64,000 nucleotides of DNA, from assembly GCF_001552635.1 (NCBI RefSeq), contig NZ_BCRO01000031.1:62001-126000 (forward strand), read 5' to 3'. How positions within the stretch are numbered: position 1 is the first letter of the stretch; each line of letters starts with the position of its first letter. A model generated the notes under the pieces. The model searched no databases and had not been told where the DNA came from. It was given only the letters and a program-made list of their open reading frames with translations. The stretch is from Actinomadura hibisca NBRC 15177. GTDB taxonomy: Bacteria > Actinomycetota > Actinomycetes > Streptosporangiales > Streptosporangiaceae. Positions 17,153-24,990 of the stretch are shown here, piece by piece. The translations under genes and the position numbers were made by a program.

Positions 17153-18076
17153 ATGCGCAACTGGGCCAAGCACACCAGCCGTGCGGCGCTCGTGGCCGCC
17201 GGCGCCGTCGTCATCGGCACCAGCCTGACCTCCGCGTCGGCCATCGCCGACATCGAGACCTCGGGCAAGGGCAGCGTGCTGGGCGGCAACCAGCTGAACG
17301 CCCCGGTGTCGGTGCCGGTCAACCTGTGCGGCAACGCCGTGGCGATCGTCGGGGCGGCCAAGGCCAAGTGCCTGGGCGCGGCCACCGTCACCAACCACGA
17401 CTCCGGCGGCCACCTGAAGTCCTCCGGCGAGGACAGCGTGCTGGGCGGCAACCAGGCGAACATCCCGATCAGCGTCCCGGTCAACGTCTGCGGCAACAGC
17501 GCCGCGGTGCTGGGGCTCGCCAAGTCGCACTGCAAGGGCGGCGCGCACGTCATCAACGAGAACGGCGGCGCCGACCTGCACACCTCCGGCAAGGAGAGCG
17601 TGCTGGGCGGCAACCAGGGCAACATCCCGATCAGCGTCCCGGTCAACGTCTGCGGCAACAGCCTGGACGTCGCCGGGGCCGCCAAGTCCGGCTGCAAGGG
17701 CGCCGCGACGGTCACCAACGCCGTCGGCCACGCCATGGACGCCAGCGACCCGCTGCCCTCCACCAAGCGGCAGGCCGTGGTCAACAAGCTGTCCAAGAAC
17801 AAGCTCGTCGGCAAGCTGAAGTCCAAGGTCAAGCGCCCGTCGCTGGCGGTCCCGAACCAGGTGGAGCCGGCCGCGACGCTGCCCTCGACCCGCCGCATGG
17901 CGACCGGCGCCGTCCAGGAGCCGGAGACCCCGCGCGTCCAGCCGGGCGAGGTCGTGCGCAACATGGTGAAGGCGCTCGGCGTGCCGGTCCCGAACGAGGA
18001 CGGCACCGGCGACCGCCCGCGCCTGCCCCTGGAGGGCCTGCCCGTGAACATCGGGGGCACGCCGGTCTTCCCGTAA
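17153..18076 (+). CDS. Chaplin protein with three chaplin domains and a basic tail
   Basis: 307 aa, ATG with AGGAG 6 nt upstream. Signal peptide to about residue 32. Three chaplin repeats at ~40-75, ~94-128 and ~148-182 each read S-V-L-G-G-N-Q, then a V-P-V-N-[LV]-C-G-N segment, then a second Cys 14 residues after the first (Cys pairs 59/73, 113/127, 167/181). Chaplins are amyloid-forming proteins that coat aerial hyphae and spores. Short chaplins have one domain and long ones two plus an LAxTG sorting signal. Three domains without a sorting signal is unusual. The tail (~200-307) is Lys/Arg-rich and twice contains L-P-S-T followed by basic residues. Confidence 0.92.
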   Translation: MRNWAKHTSRAALVAAGAVVIGTSLTSASAIADIETSGKGSVLGGNQLNAPVSVPVNLCGNAVAIVGAAKAKCLGAATVTNHDSGGHLKSSGEDSVLGGNQANIPISVPVNVCGNSAAVLGLAKSHCKGGAHVINENGGADLHTSGKESVLGGNQGNIPISVPVNVCGNSLDVAGAAKSGCKGAATVTNAVGHAMDASDPLPSTKRQAVVNKLSKNKLVGKLKSKVKRPSLAVPNQVEPAATLPSTRRMATGAVQEPETPRVQPGEVVRNMVKALGVPVPNEDGTGDRPRLPLEGLPVNIGGTPVFP

Positions 18077-18277
18077 CACCGCGTACCGGATCGGCGGCCC
18101 GCCCGATCCCGCCCGGCGATCCCGGCTGACGGATCACCGGCGGGCCGAGGCCGATCACCTTCGCTTGCGACGCGGGCGTCCGGACCGAGCCGACGGCCGG
18201 CCCGGCGAGGCCCGGCGCCGCGTCGCCAAGCCGCCGTGCGAGCACTGCTGCAGCGTGTGAGCACGGCTCACCAGCGG

Positions 18278-18305
18278 ACGGGGGGCACCGAAGGGTGCCC
18301 CCCGT
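18278..18305 (+). terminator. 12-bp hairpin after the chaplin gene
   Basis: ACGGGGGGCACC-gaag-GGTGCCCCCCGT, a perfect stem in the 366-bp gap before the sortase gene. The gap holds no gene. Confidence 0.65.
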
Positions 18306-18442
18306 TCACCCGTTGCCGGGACGGTCACCGGCCCCGTCCCGGCCGCCGGACGAACCCCGCGCGTCCCGCCGGACCAAGGCCGCAAGCTCACCCGACCTCA
18401 GCGGGGCGGCGCCGCGCCGTCACCGCTGCGAGAGGAGTTCGC

Positions 18443-19075
18443 ATGCCGCGTCACAGGACACACCGCAACCGGCTCCGCCGCCGCATCGTCTACGGGGCGA
18501 TGCTCGTCGCCGGCCTGGGGGCGGTCGCCCCCCTGGCGATGGTGACCGCGTCGCCGACCAGCAACCCCGACAACACCGCGCACGCCTCGACGGCGGCCGA
18601 TCCGCTCGGCGCCTCCGCCGCGACCGTCCGGGACGAGCCGACGTACGTGCGGCTCTCGGCTCCCAGCATCGCGCTGTCGGAGCCGGTGCGCGAGGGCGTG
18701 GACGAGGAGACCCTCTACCGCGGGGTCGGCCACTATCCCGGCACGGCGCTGCCGGGACGCAGGGGCAACGCCGTGTACCTCGGGCACCGGACCCAGGGCC
18801 ACGCGCCCTTCGCCAACCTCGACCGGCTCCACAAGGGCGACCGGATCGTCATCGAGTCGCTGGGCGAGACCTTCACCTACCGGGTGACCCAGCAGAAGAT
18901 CATCCCTCCGACGGCCCAGGAGGTGCTCGCCCCCGTCCCCTTCCGGCCGGACGAGACCGCGCGCCGGAGCGTCATGACGCTCATCACCTGCCACCCCAAG
19001 GGGTCGGACCTGCAACGGCTCGTCATCATGGCCGCCCTCGTCAAGCGCGCCAGCTCGCCGCGCCCCGGTCAGTAG
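18443..19075 (+). CDS. srtE: Class E-like sortase
   Basis: 210 aa, ATG with AGAGGAG 5 nt upstream. A basic N-terminus and one membrane helix (~14-35) form a signal anchor. The sortase beta-barrel shows Y-L-G-H-R-T (His115), the T-L-I-T-C-H-P loop (Cys183) and L-Q-R-L-V-I (Arg192), the catalytic triad. The enzyme cleaves a sorting signal and attaches the protein to peptidoglycan. Class E sortases of actinomycetes handle LAxTG, including long chaplins. The adjacent chaplin has no signal, but the product of 41766-42761 ends in L-P-S-T-G and is a candidate substrate. Confidence 0.88.
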   Translation: MPRHRTHRNRLRRRIVYGAMLVAGLGAVAPLAMVTASPTSNPDNTAHASTAADPLGASAATVRDEPTYVRLSAPSIALSEPVREGVDEETLYRGVGHYPGTALPGRRGNAVYLGHRTQGHAPFANLDRLHKGDRIVIESLGETFTYRVTQQKIIPPTAQEVLAPVPFRPDETARRSVMTLITCHPKGSDLQRLVIMAALVKRASSPRPGQ

Positions 19076-19098
19076 GCAGTGTTTCTTGAAGTCCCGGC

Positions 19099-19222
19099 CC
19101 AGGAGGGCTCGCCTGGCGGCTCGCCCTCCTGGCCGTGCCTTGGCGAGTGCCACATCGCTTCGCGATCTGTCCCGGCGGGGCTCGCCTTCGGCTTTGCCCC
19201 GCCAGGCCAGTTAGGCACTCGC
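19099..19222. repeat. Nested-hairpin intergenic sequence, REP/MITE-like
   Basis: A hairpin CCAGGAGGGC / GCCCTCCTGG (19099-19132), then GGCGGGGC / GCCCCGCC (19174-19203) enclosed by GCGAGTGCC (19143-19151) and GGCACTCGC (19214-19222). Such compact nested stems are typical of dispersed REP-like elements. Whether it recurs elsewhere in the genome cannot be seen here. Confidence 0.45.
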
Positions 19223-19265
19223 GCGACGGCTGAGGTCTTGGAGACAGACCCTCGGCGGCCTAGCC

Positions 19266-19298
19266 CACGAGCCCGCCCACGTCAGGGGCGGGCTCGTG
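19266..19298. terminator. 13-bp bidirectional hairpin
   Basis: CACGAGCCCGCCC / GGGCGGGCTCGTG with a 7-nt loop, between the convergent sortase and SapA-like genes. Confidence 0.65.
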
Positions 19299-19312
19299 CG
19301 GGGCCGGGGAAG

Positions 19313-19349
19313 GCGCGGCCCTCCGGGAGTTCCAGCGGGAGGGCCGCGC
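19313..19349. terminator. 12-bp hairpin at the SapA-like gene end
   Basis: GCGCGGCCCTCC / GGAGGGCCGCGC, 13 bp beyond the stop of the leftward gene at 19362. Confidence 0.65.
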
Positions 19350-19361
19350 CCGGCGAGGCCG

Positions 19362-19802
19362 TCAGCCGCAGTGGACGCCGCGCACGTCAGCGCCGTACGT
19401 GTTGCCGCCGTGGGTCAGGCCGCCCCAGAGGTAGACGCACTGGTTCTTGAGGTACATGTAGACCGGAGCGGCGTAGTAGTGGTAATTCACGCCGCTGTCG
19501 AGCTGGGGGTCGCGCACCACCTTGCTGCCGTCGCTCAGCCCGACGTAGACCTGGCTCGCCTTTCCGTCCCAGGCGGCCTTGACGCGGCTGATGGCGCAGT
19601 TCTTGCCGTTCGCGGGGTTGTAGTGGAGGCTCAGCGTTCCGCCGACCTTGTCGTAGTAGTCGAGCGGGTAGGAGTCCAGGAAGTTGTAGCCGGAGCCGCA
19701 GGTACCGCCGGTCGCGAGCGCGGGGCCCGCCATGGCGGCCGACAGCGAGGCCGTCAGGACACCGGTGGCAAGGACGGCCGAGAGCTTTTTCGGAGTGGAC
19801 AT
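19362..19802 (-). CDS. Secreted spore-associated protein A (SapA)-like protein, copy 1
   Basis: 146 aa. A Sec signal peptide ends near A-L-A-T-G. The mature chain begins T-C-G-S-G-Y and ends G-V-H-C-G. In between are N-G-K-N-C-A-I, Y-Y-A-A-P-V-Y-M-Y and C-V-Y-L-W-G-G. This C-G-S-G-Y ... N-C ... Y-Y-A-x-P ... C ... H-C-G pattern matches the spore-associated protein A family of streptomycetes, small Cys-rich proteins found with spores. The four Cys probably form two disulfides. The product of 62001-62429 is a clear paralogue. The molecular role of the family is not known to me. Confidence 0.75.
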   Translation of the reverse strand: MSTPKKLSAVLATGVLTASLSAAMAGPALATGGTCGSGYNFLDSYPLDYYDKVGGTLSLHYNPANGKNCAISRVKAAWDGKASQVYVGLSDGSKVVRDPQLDSGVNYHYYAAPVYMYLKNQCVYLWGGLTHGGNTYGADVRGVHCG

Positions 19803-19960
19803 CAGGACCCTTACTCAAGCGGGGAGCTCCCGGTGATCTTGATGCAGGGCATCGCCTCGGCGCAATCCCCGGAGAGGATCGTGGTCGGGAGACGGGTGTC
19901 CGGTCGAGCGACCGGAGCGCCGATGGGCGCAGGGAAGCGGCCGCATCGGCTTCCCGGCGT

Positions 19961-20200
19961 TCAGCCGCCGTCGAGGGCGCGGTGCCGGATGGTCCGCAGA
20001 TGCCGTCGGAATCCGCCGTAGATGTACCGCAGTTCCTGCTCGACGGTCTCGTCGATGCGCAGGTCGGGAGCGGCCGTCACCACCCGTTCCGCGGCGGCGC
20101 GTATCTGGGCCTCGCTCACCGCTTCCAGCGGGGGGCGTCGGCCGTACGGGGTGAGGGAGTCGGGGAGGGGGCGAAGGTCGGTGCGCCGGGGGCTGTTCAC
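19961..20200 (-). CDS. Small hypothetical protein
   Basis: 79 aa from the GTG at 20200, with GAGGA about 9 nt upstream. It is embedded in a longer open frame that reads antisense/out of frame through the monooxygenase gene and is not real upstream of 20200. The sequence is hydrophilic and helical (A-Q-I-R-A-A-A-E-R-V-V, then Q-E-L-R-Y-I-Y-G-G-F-R-R-H-L). No domain recognised. It follows the monooxygenase-like gene on the same strand after 101 bp and may be cotranscribed. Confidence 0.55.
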   Translation of the reverse strand: MNSPRRTDLRPLPDSLTPYGRRPPLEAVSEAQIRAAAERVVTAAPDLRIDETVEQELRYIYGGFRRHLRTIRHRALDGG

Positions 20201-20301
20201 GGTCTCGTTCCTCGGAAAAAGCCTGGTCGAGCGGGTGGATCTGTTGGGACGGCACGGTGCCCGCCGGGGCGAGGCCGCAGCCCCGCCCCGGATGGCGCGC
20301 G

Positions 20302-21546
20302 TCAGTGCGTGGCGTGCAACCGCTCCTCGGAGGCCCGCGCCGCCGGGATGGCGGTGGTGACCGGCGCGTTGGACGCGATGTGCTCGGCGATGCGGCGGGC
20401 GCAGAAGTCCGCGCCGTGCACGAAGCGCATCACCGGGCCGAAGCTGGCGGCGGCGGTCAGGCCCCCGAAGTACAGGCCGGGCAGCGAGGACTGGAAGTGC
20501 GACCCCAGCTTGGGCGAGCCGCCCAGCGTGCGGAGCCGCCCGCGCACGCCGGCCGACAGGACGTCGATCCTGTCCAGGTCCACGACGAAGCCGGTCGCCG
20601 CCATGACGTGGTCGGCCGTCACGATCTGCGGGTGGCCGTGCTCGGAGACCGTCGTCACCACGGCCCGGCCGTCGGCCTCGCAGGTCTCGGTGATCCGCTG
20701 GCCGAGCATGACCTCGATGCGCTCGTCGAAGCGGTCGCGCAACCACCAGGCGCCCGCGGGCCGCATCGTGTTGCGGAGGACGTTCTGGCGCGCGCGGTCG
20801 CTGAGCCGGCGCGCGACCTCGGGGTGCTCCGACCAGAGCCAGGTGCGCCAGCCGCGGCCGAGACCCGACTGGGGGCCGCGCAGCAGCCGGCTGCTCCACG
20901 ACGGGTCCGGGGCGGGCACGGAGTTCCAGGACAGCTCGGGGGCACGGGCCACCACCCGGGGACGCGCCCCGGCCTCGGCGAGCAGCACCGCCGTTCCCAG
21001 CGCCGACTGGCCAGCGCCGACGATGGCCACGTCCTGGCCGGCGAAGACGCTGAGATCGTTGTGGTCGGCGGTGTGCGACAGCAGGTCGGCGGGCAGCGGG
21101 GCCAGCTCGGGCGGCGTGTGGGCGAAGGAGCCGACGCCGATGGCGACCACCACCGCGCGGGCGCGGATCGTCTCGCCGGTCGCCAGCGTGGCCAGGTAGC
21201 CCGCGACGTCGTGGTCGACGCTCACGACCTCGGTGGGCTCGGCCTGCTCGGCGAGCTGCCGGGCGAACCAGCGCCCGTAGGAGACGAAGGTGTCCAGCGG
21301 GATCGGCCGCCCCATGCCCCAGTCGGGGTGGTGGTCGGTGAAGCCCCGGTCCGGCACGGGGGAGCCCAGGTTGGAGGCGAAGGGCTCGGACTTGAGGAAC
21401 ATGCCGATCGGCATGTTCTCGTCCCAGAACCGCATCGGCGTGCCGATGACGCGGGTCCGCAGCCCGCGCCCCTGGGCGTGGGCCGCGATGGACAGGCCGT
21501 ACGGGCCCGCCCCGACGATCAGCACGTCGGTGGCCGAGTCGTTCAC
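20302..21546 (-). CDS. FAD/NAD(P)-binding monooxygenase-like oxidoreductase
   Basis: 414 aa, GTG start. Two Rossmann motifs: V-G-A-G-P-Y-G-L (residues 11-18, FAD) and V-G-A-G-Q-S-A-L (~178-185, NADPH), the layout of flavin-containing monooxygenases and N-hydroxylating enzymes. The conserved A-T-G-[FY] motif appears as M-A-A-T-G-F near residue 316. It would use NADPH and O2 to oxygenate a small substrate. It lies 138 bp downstream of the ATP-grasp gene on the same strand. The pair at the edge of the polysaccharide cluster may modify a small metabolite rather than the glycan. The substrate is unknown. Confidence 0.78.
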   Translation of the reverse strand: MNDSATDVLIVGAGPYGLSIAAHAQGRGLRTRVIGTPMRFWDENMPIGMFLKSEPFASNLGSPVPDRGFTDHHPDWGMGRPIPLDTFVSYGRWFARQLAEQAEPTEVVSVDHDVAGYLATLATGETIRARAVVVAIGVGSFAHTPPELAPLPADLLSHTADHNDLSVFAGQDVAIVGAGQSALGTAVLLAEAGARPRVVARAPELSWNSVPAPDPSWSSRLLRGPQSGLGRGWRTWLWSEHPEVARRLSDRARQNVLRNTMRPAGAWWLRDRFDERIEVMLGQRITETCEADGRAVVTTVSEHGHPQIVTADHVMAATGFVVDLDRIDVLSAGVRGRLRTLGGSPKLGSHFQSSLPGLYFGGLTAAASFGPVMRFVHGADFCARRIAEHIASNAPVTTAIPAARASEERLHATH

Positions 21547-21684
21547 AGGTGCTCTCCGATTCCTACTGGTGGCTGGGGCCCACGCCGCAGGCGGGCAGGC
21601 GGCGGATGGCAGGCGGTGCGGTCGTTGCGGTGGTGCTGGGAGCGGCGGGCGCCGTCGTGTCCGCCGGGCGCCTGCCGCTCCGGG

Positions 21685-22911
21685 CTAGGGCCGACGTCGC
21701 CCGGCCCGCAGTGCCCGCCGCGCGAGCGCGCGGACGGGCCAGCGCAGGCCGTCCGCCCCCATGGCCAGGAACGGCGCCATGTCGTCGCGCGCGTACCAGG
21801 CGTGCTCGCCGGCGCGGCCCAGTTGCCTGAGGCCGCTCGGCAGACCCGTCGGATGGGCGACGGCGTGCTGGAGGCAGTGGTTCTCCACCACCATCGTGCG
21901 GCCGTAGTCGGGTTGGGCGGGAGGGACCGGACGGCCGGACTGGTGCAGGTGCTGGACCCGCACCAGGTCCAGGCCCTGACGGTCGCGGAACAGCCGGAAC
22001 TGCGCGCCGAGGCGGGGGTTGAAGTCGACCAGGTGGTAGGCGCGGGACTCGGTCTCGCGGAAGTCGAGGTCGACCATCCCGCTGTAGCCCAGCGTCTTGA
22101 TGAGGGCGTGCGCGTGCTGCTCCAGCTCGGGGTTGGCCACCCACTCGCCGGTGATGGTGTGCCCGGCCTGCACGGGACGCGCCAGGTGCTTGCGGCCGGT
22201 GCCGCCGAACAGGCAGTTGGAGGACTGGTCGAAGTAGCCCTGGAAGAACCAGTCGCCCTTGCTGTGCCCCACCAGCCGCTGGAGGATCAGGGGACCGGCG
22301 GCGCGGTGGGCGGGGTCCTGGGCGAGGGCGACGAGCTGCCGCGCGTGCTCGACGGTGGACACCAGCGTGGTGCTGCGCTGGCCCGCCGCCAGCGACCAGG
22401 GACGCGACCACTTGGCGATGAGCGGCAGCCCCAGCTCGGTGACTGCGGCCGTGGTCTCCTCGGCGGACTCCGGGACGCTGCTCGGCGGGCAGTCGATGCC
22501 GTGCGCGGTGCAGTGGGCCAGCAGTTGCGACTTGTCGGCGACCTGCTCGGGCAGGTGCGGCGGCTGCCGCGGCAGGACGTAGTGCTTGCTGAGCCGCTCG
22601 GCGTGACGGGCGGCGAACAGCGCGCCCGCGTCGTCCACCGGGACGAGCAGGGCGCGGCGGCCGATCCGCATGGCGAGGCCGGTCAGGTGGGCGGCCAGCC
22701 GGTCGGGCTCGTCGGGGGCGGGGCCGAAGGGCAGGGCCTGGCTCAGGTACCGGGAGCGGGCCGACGGGTTGCCGTGCTCTTCGAGGACGGCGTGCACCTC
22801 GATGCCCGCGCGGCCCAGCGACCTGATGGCGCCCAGCGTGCCGTGGTGGAGGGGGTACCGGTTGGTCCGCAGGATGAGGACCGGCAGGTTCGCGTCGAAT
22901 TCTGGATGCAT
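21685..22911 (-). CDS. ATP-grasp ligase-like protein
   Basis: 408 aa from the ATG at 22911; a longer frame to 23022 would run into the promoter region shared with the hydrolase gene. The N-terminal pre-ATP-grasp domain (V-L-I-L-R-T-N-R-Y-P) is followed by an ATP-grasp fold: L-I-A-K-W-S-R with an ATP-binding Lys, L-Q-R-L-V-G around the linker, and D-L-D-F-R plus D-F-N-P-R-L-G as the metal-binding Asp/Asn set near 310-330. It is related to carbamoyl-phosphate synthase-like ATP-grasp enzymes found in capsule and polysaccharide loci. It would join a carboxylate to an amine or other nucleophile. The real substrate is unknown. Confidence 0.75.
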   Translation of the reverse strand: MHPEFDANLPVLILRTNRYPLHHGTLGAIRSLGRAGIEVHAVLEEHGNPSARSRYLSQALPFGPAPDEPDRLAAHLTGLAMRIGRRALLVPVDDAGALFAARHAERLSKHYVLPRQPPHLPEQVADKSQLLAHCTAHGIDCPPSSVPESAEETTAAVTELGLPLIAKWSRPWSLAAGQRSTTLVSTVEHARQLVALAQDPAHRAAGPLILQRLVGHSKGDWFFQGYFDQSSNCLFGGTGRKHLARPVQAGHTITGEWVANPELEQHAHALIKTLGYSGMVDLDFRETESRAYHLVDFNPRLGAQFRLFRDRQGLDLVRVQHLHQSGRPVPPAQPDYGRTMVVENHCLQHAVAHPTGLPSGLRQLGRAGEHAWYARDDMAPFLAMGADGLRWPVRALARRALRAGRRRP

Positions 22912-23058
22912 GAGGTTCCGGTTGTCTCGCAACAGGGGCCGTCCGCCCGAATTTGTTAAGAAAGGCACAATTTGGACTGCCCGTGAAAGAGAGGTAAATT
23001 TTGTCGACAGAGGACCGGTCACCTGTTCATTGATGGTGGTCGAGGGCAGACTTTACGC

Positions 23059-24990
23059 ATGGGGGCCGACGACATCCACTCTTTCCTGCGGCGATTTCTC
23101 GAAGCGAGCAGAAAATGGATGCGGCCCAAGGGCGGGCGGTTGCTGCCCGCCGCGTCCATCGGCCTCGTGCTGGCGCTGTGCGCCACGCTGACCGCGTGCA
23201 TGGGGCCCTTCCTGTCGGCGCCCGCCGCCCGCGCGGTGCCCCTGGGCGCGTTCCTCGGCTCGGACGCCAGGGGCGTGCGGAACATCAAGCCGTTCCAGGA
23301 GTGGCTCGGCTCCCCCGTCGACGTGGGGCACACCTACATGCCGGGCGAGGGCTGGAGCGGCATCGAGGGGCCCGACGAGATCCTCAAGCCGTGGGCCCGC
23401 TGGAAGGTCGCCAACCCCGACAAGCTGCTGGTCATCAACATCCCGATGATGGCCGCCAACGAGCGCGGGCTGGGCGACGGCACGGTGGCCTCGCTGCTGC
23501 GGGCCGGGGCCTCCGGCGCGTTCGACAAGCACTACCTGAGGTTCGCCCGGCGTCTGGCCGGGGAGGGCGTCAAGGACGCGATCATCGTCCCAGGCTGGGA
23601 GATGAACGGCATCACCTACAGCGGGCGCTGCCGCCCCGACCCGGCCGCCTGGAAGGTGTACTGGCGGCGCATCGTCACCACGATGCGGTCGGTCCCCGGC
23701 ATCTCGCTGCGCTTCGACTTCACCGCCACGCGCGGCCCGGACGCCATCCCCTGGCCCGACTGCTATCCGGGCGACGACGTGGTGGACATCATCGGCTCCG
23801 ACTCCTACGACCAGCCGGCCGGAAAGTCCTTCGACTACTACATCAACGAACCCTACGGCCTCAAAGCGCACGCCGAGTTCGCCGCCGCGCACGGAAAGCA
23901 GATGTCGTTTCCCGAGTGGGGGCTGTTCCGCAATGGCGACAACCCCGACTATGTGCGGGGAATGCATGACTGGATGCAATCCCACAATGTCGCCTATCAG
24001 ACAATAACCGACTATTGCCCGCATGGCGTGTGGAGTTGTGACGACAATCCGCGTTCGGCCGAGGTCTACCGTTCCCTGTTCGGCGGGCGCGGCATTCCGA
24101 CCGCGTCCCCGACGGTGACGCCGCCCGACTGCCCGACCCCGACGCCGCTCGCGCCCGCGTCGCCCGCTCCCGCCGTGCTGAGCGCGAGCCCGTCCGCTCC
24201 GTCGAGGGTGAACCCGGACCCGTCCGCAGGCCAGCCCGCGAGCCCGCCTGCGGGCCCGCCCGGGGACTCGCCTGCGAGCCAGCCCGCAAGTCCGTCCGAG
24301 AGCCCGCCCGCCGTGTCGCAACCGCTCTCCTCCGACGCGCCGAGCACGAGCACGCCCGCCTCGCCGGAGACGCCCCAGCCGTCGGCTCCCGCCGCAGCGG
24401 AGGCGAGCACACCCGCCCCGCCGGAGACGCCTCAGCCATCCGCTTCCGAGTCGCCGGGCGCGAACGCGTCCCCGCTTCCCTCGCCCGAGCCCACCTCGTC
24501 GTGCGCGCCGTCCACGGACCCGTCGTCCTCGCTCACCCCGATCCCGTCGCCGGAGCCCGTACCCGGCACCCCGGCACCGGCGGAGTCCGCCAAGCCGCTG
24601 GCGACGGGACCGACGAGCACGACGGGAGCGCCGTCCCTGACGCCTACGCTCGCGGCTCCCTCGGAACCGGCCCGCGAACCGGCCCCGGCGTCCACGCCCA
24701 CGTCCTCGCTGCCGACGTCACCAATCCCGTCCTCCGCGCCACCGGCCGCGACATCCTCGGACAGCCCTCAACCGCAGGGCACGCCGGAACCGGCCTCGTC
24801 CGACCCGTCCACGCCCGCCGCGCCGGAACCGGCACCCACACGGTCGACACCCACACGGCCGGAACCCGCGCCGACCGCAGAGACGCCTTCGGCCCCCACC
24901 AGCAGCGGCCCGGCACCTATGCCCGCCACCTCCGGCGCCACGACGTCGACGCCTTCGCCGTCCGCCGCCGGATCACCGACGAGCCCGTAG
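23059..24990 (+). CDS. Exported GH26-like glycoside hydrolase with Pro/Ser/Thr-rich tail
   Basis: 643 aa. Signal sequence ~25-58. The TIM-barrel domain (~60-345) has V-P-G-W-E-M-N-G with acid/base Glu181 and S-F-P-E-W-G-L with nucleophile Glu286, the two glutamates of GH26 (clan A) mannanase-like enzymes. After ~350 the chain is about 290 residues of Pro/Ser/Thr/Ala, a wall-spanning or glycosylated stalk without an LPxTG motif. It is divergent from the ATP-grasp gene and convergent with a glycosyltransferase gene, whose end it overlaps by 223 bp. It probably trims or releases the polysaccharide made by the neighbouring operon. Confidence 0.78.
   Translation: MGADDIHSFLRRFLEASRKWMRPKGGRLLPAASIGLVLALCATLTACMGPFLSAPAARAVPLGAFLGSDARGVRNIKPFQEWLGSPVDVGHTYMPGEGWSGIEGPDEILKPWARWKVANPDKLLVINIPMMAANERGLGDGTVASLLRAGASGAFDKHYLRFARRLAGEGVKDAIIVPGWEMNGITYSGRCRPDPAAWKVYWRRIVTTMRSVPGISLRFDFTATRGPDAIPWPDCYPGDDVVDIIGSDSYDQPAGKSFDYYINEPYGLKAHAEFAAAHGKQMSFPEWGLFRNGDNPDYVRGMHDWMQSHNVAYQTITDYCPHGVWSCDDNPRSAEVYRSLFGGRGIPTASPTVTPPDCPTPTPLAPASPAPAVLSASPSAPSRVNPDPSAGQPASPPAGPPGDSPASQPASPSESPPAVSQPLSSDAPSTSTPASPETPQPSAPAAAEASTPAPPETPQPSASESPGANASPLPSPEPTSSCAPSTDPSSSLTPIPSPEPVPGTPAPAESAKPLATGPTSTTGAPSLTPTLAAPSEPAREPAPASTPTSSLPTSPIPSSAPPAATSSDSPQPQGTPEPASSDPSTPAAPEPAPTRSTPTRPEPAPTAETPSAPTSSGPAPMPATSGATTSTPSPSAAGSPTSP

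Noticed and set aside
20257..22959. A 900-codon rightward frame opposite the monooxygenase and ATP-grasp genes
   Set aside because: His/Arg/Gly/Val-rich antisense translation with no domain; both leftward genes have complete motifs.
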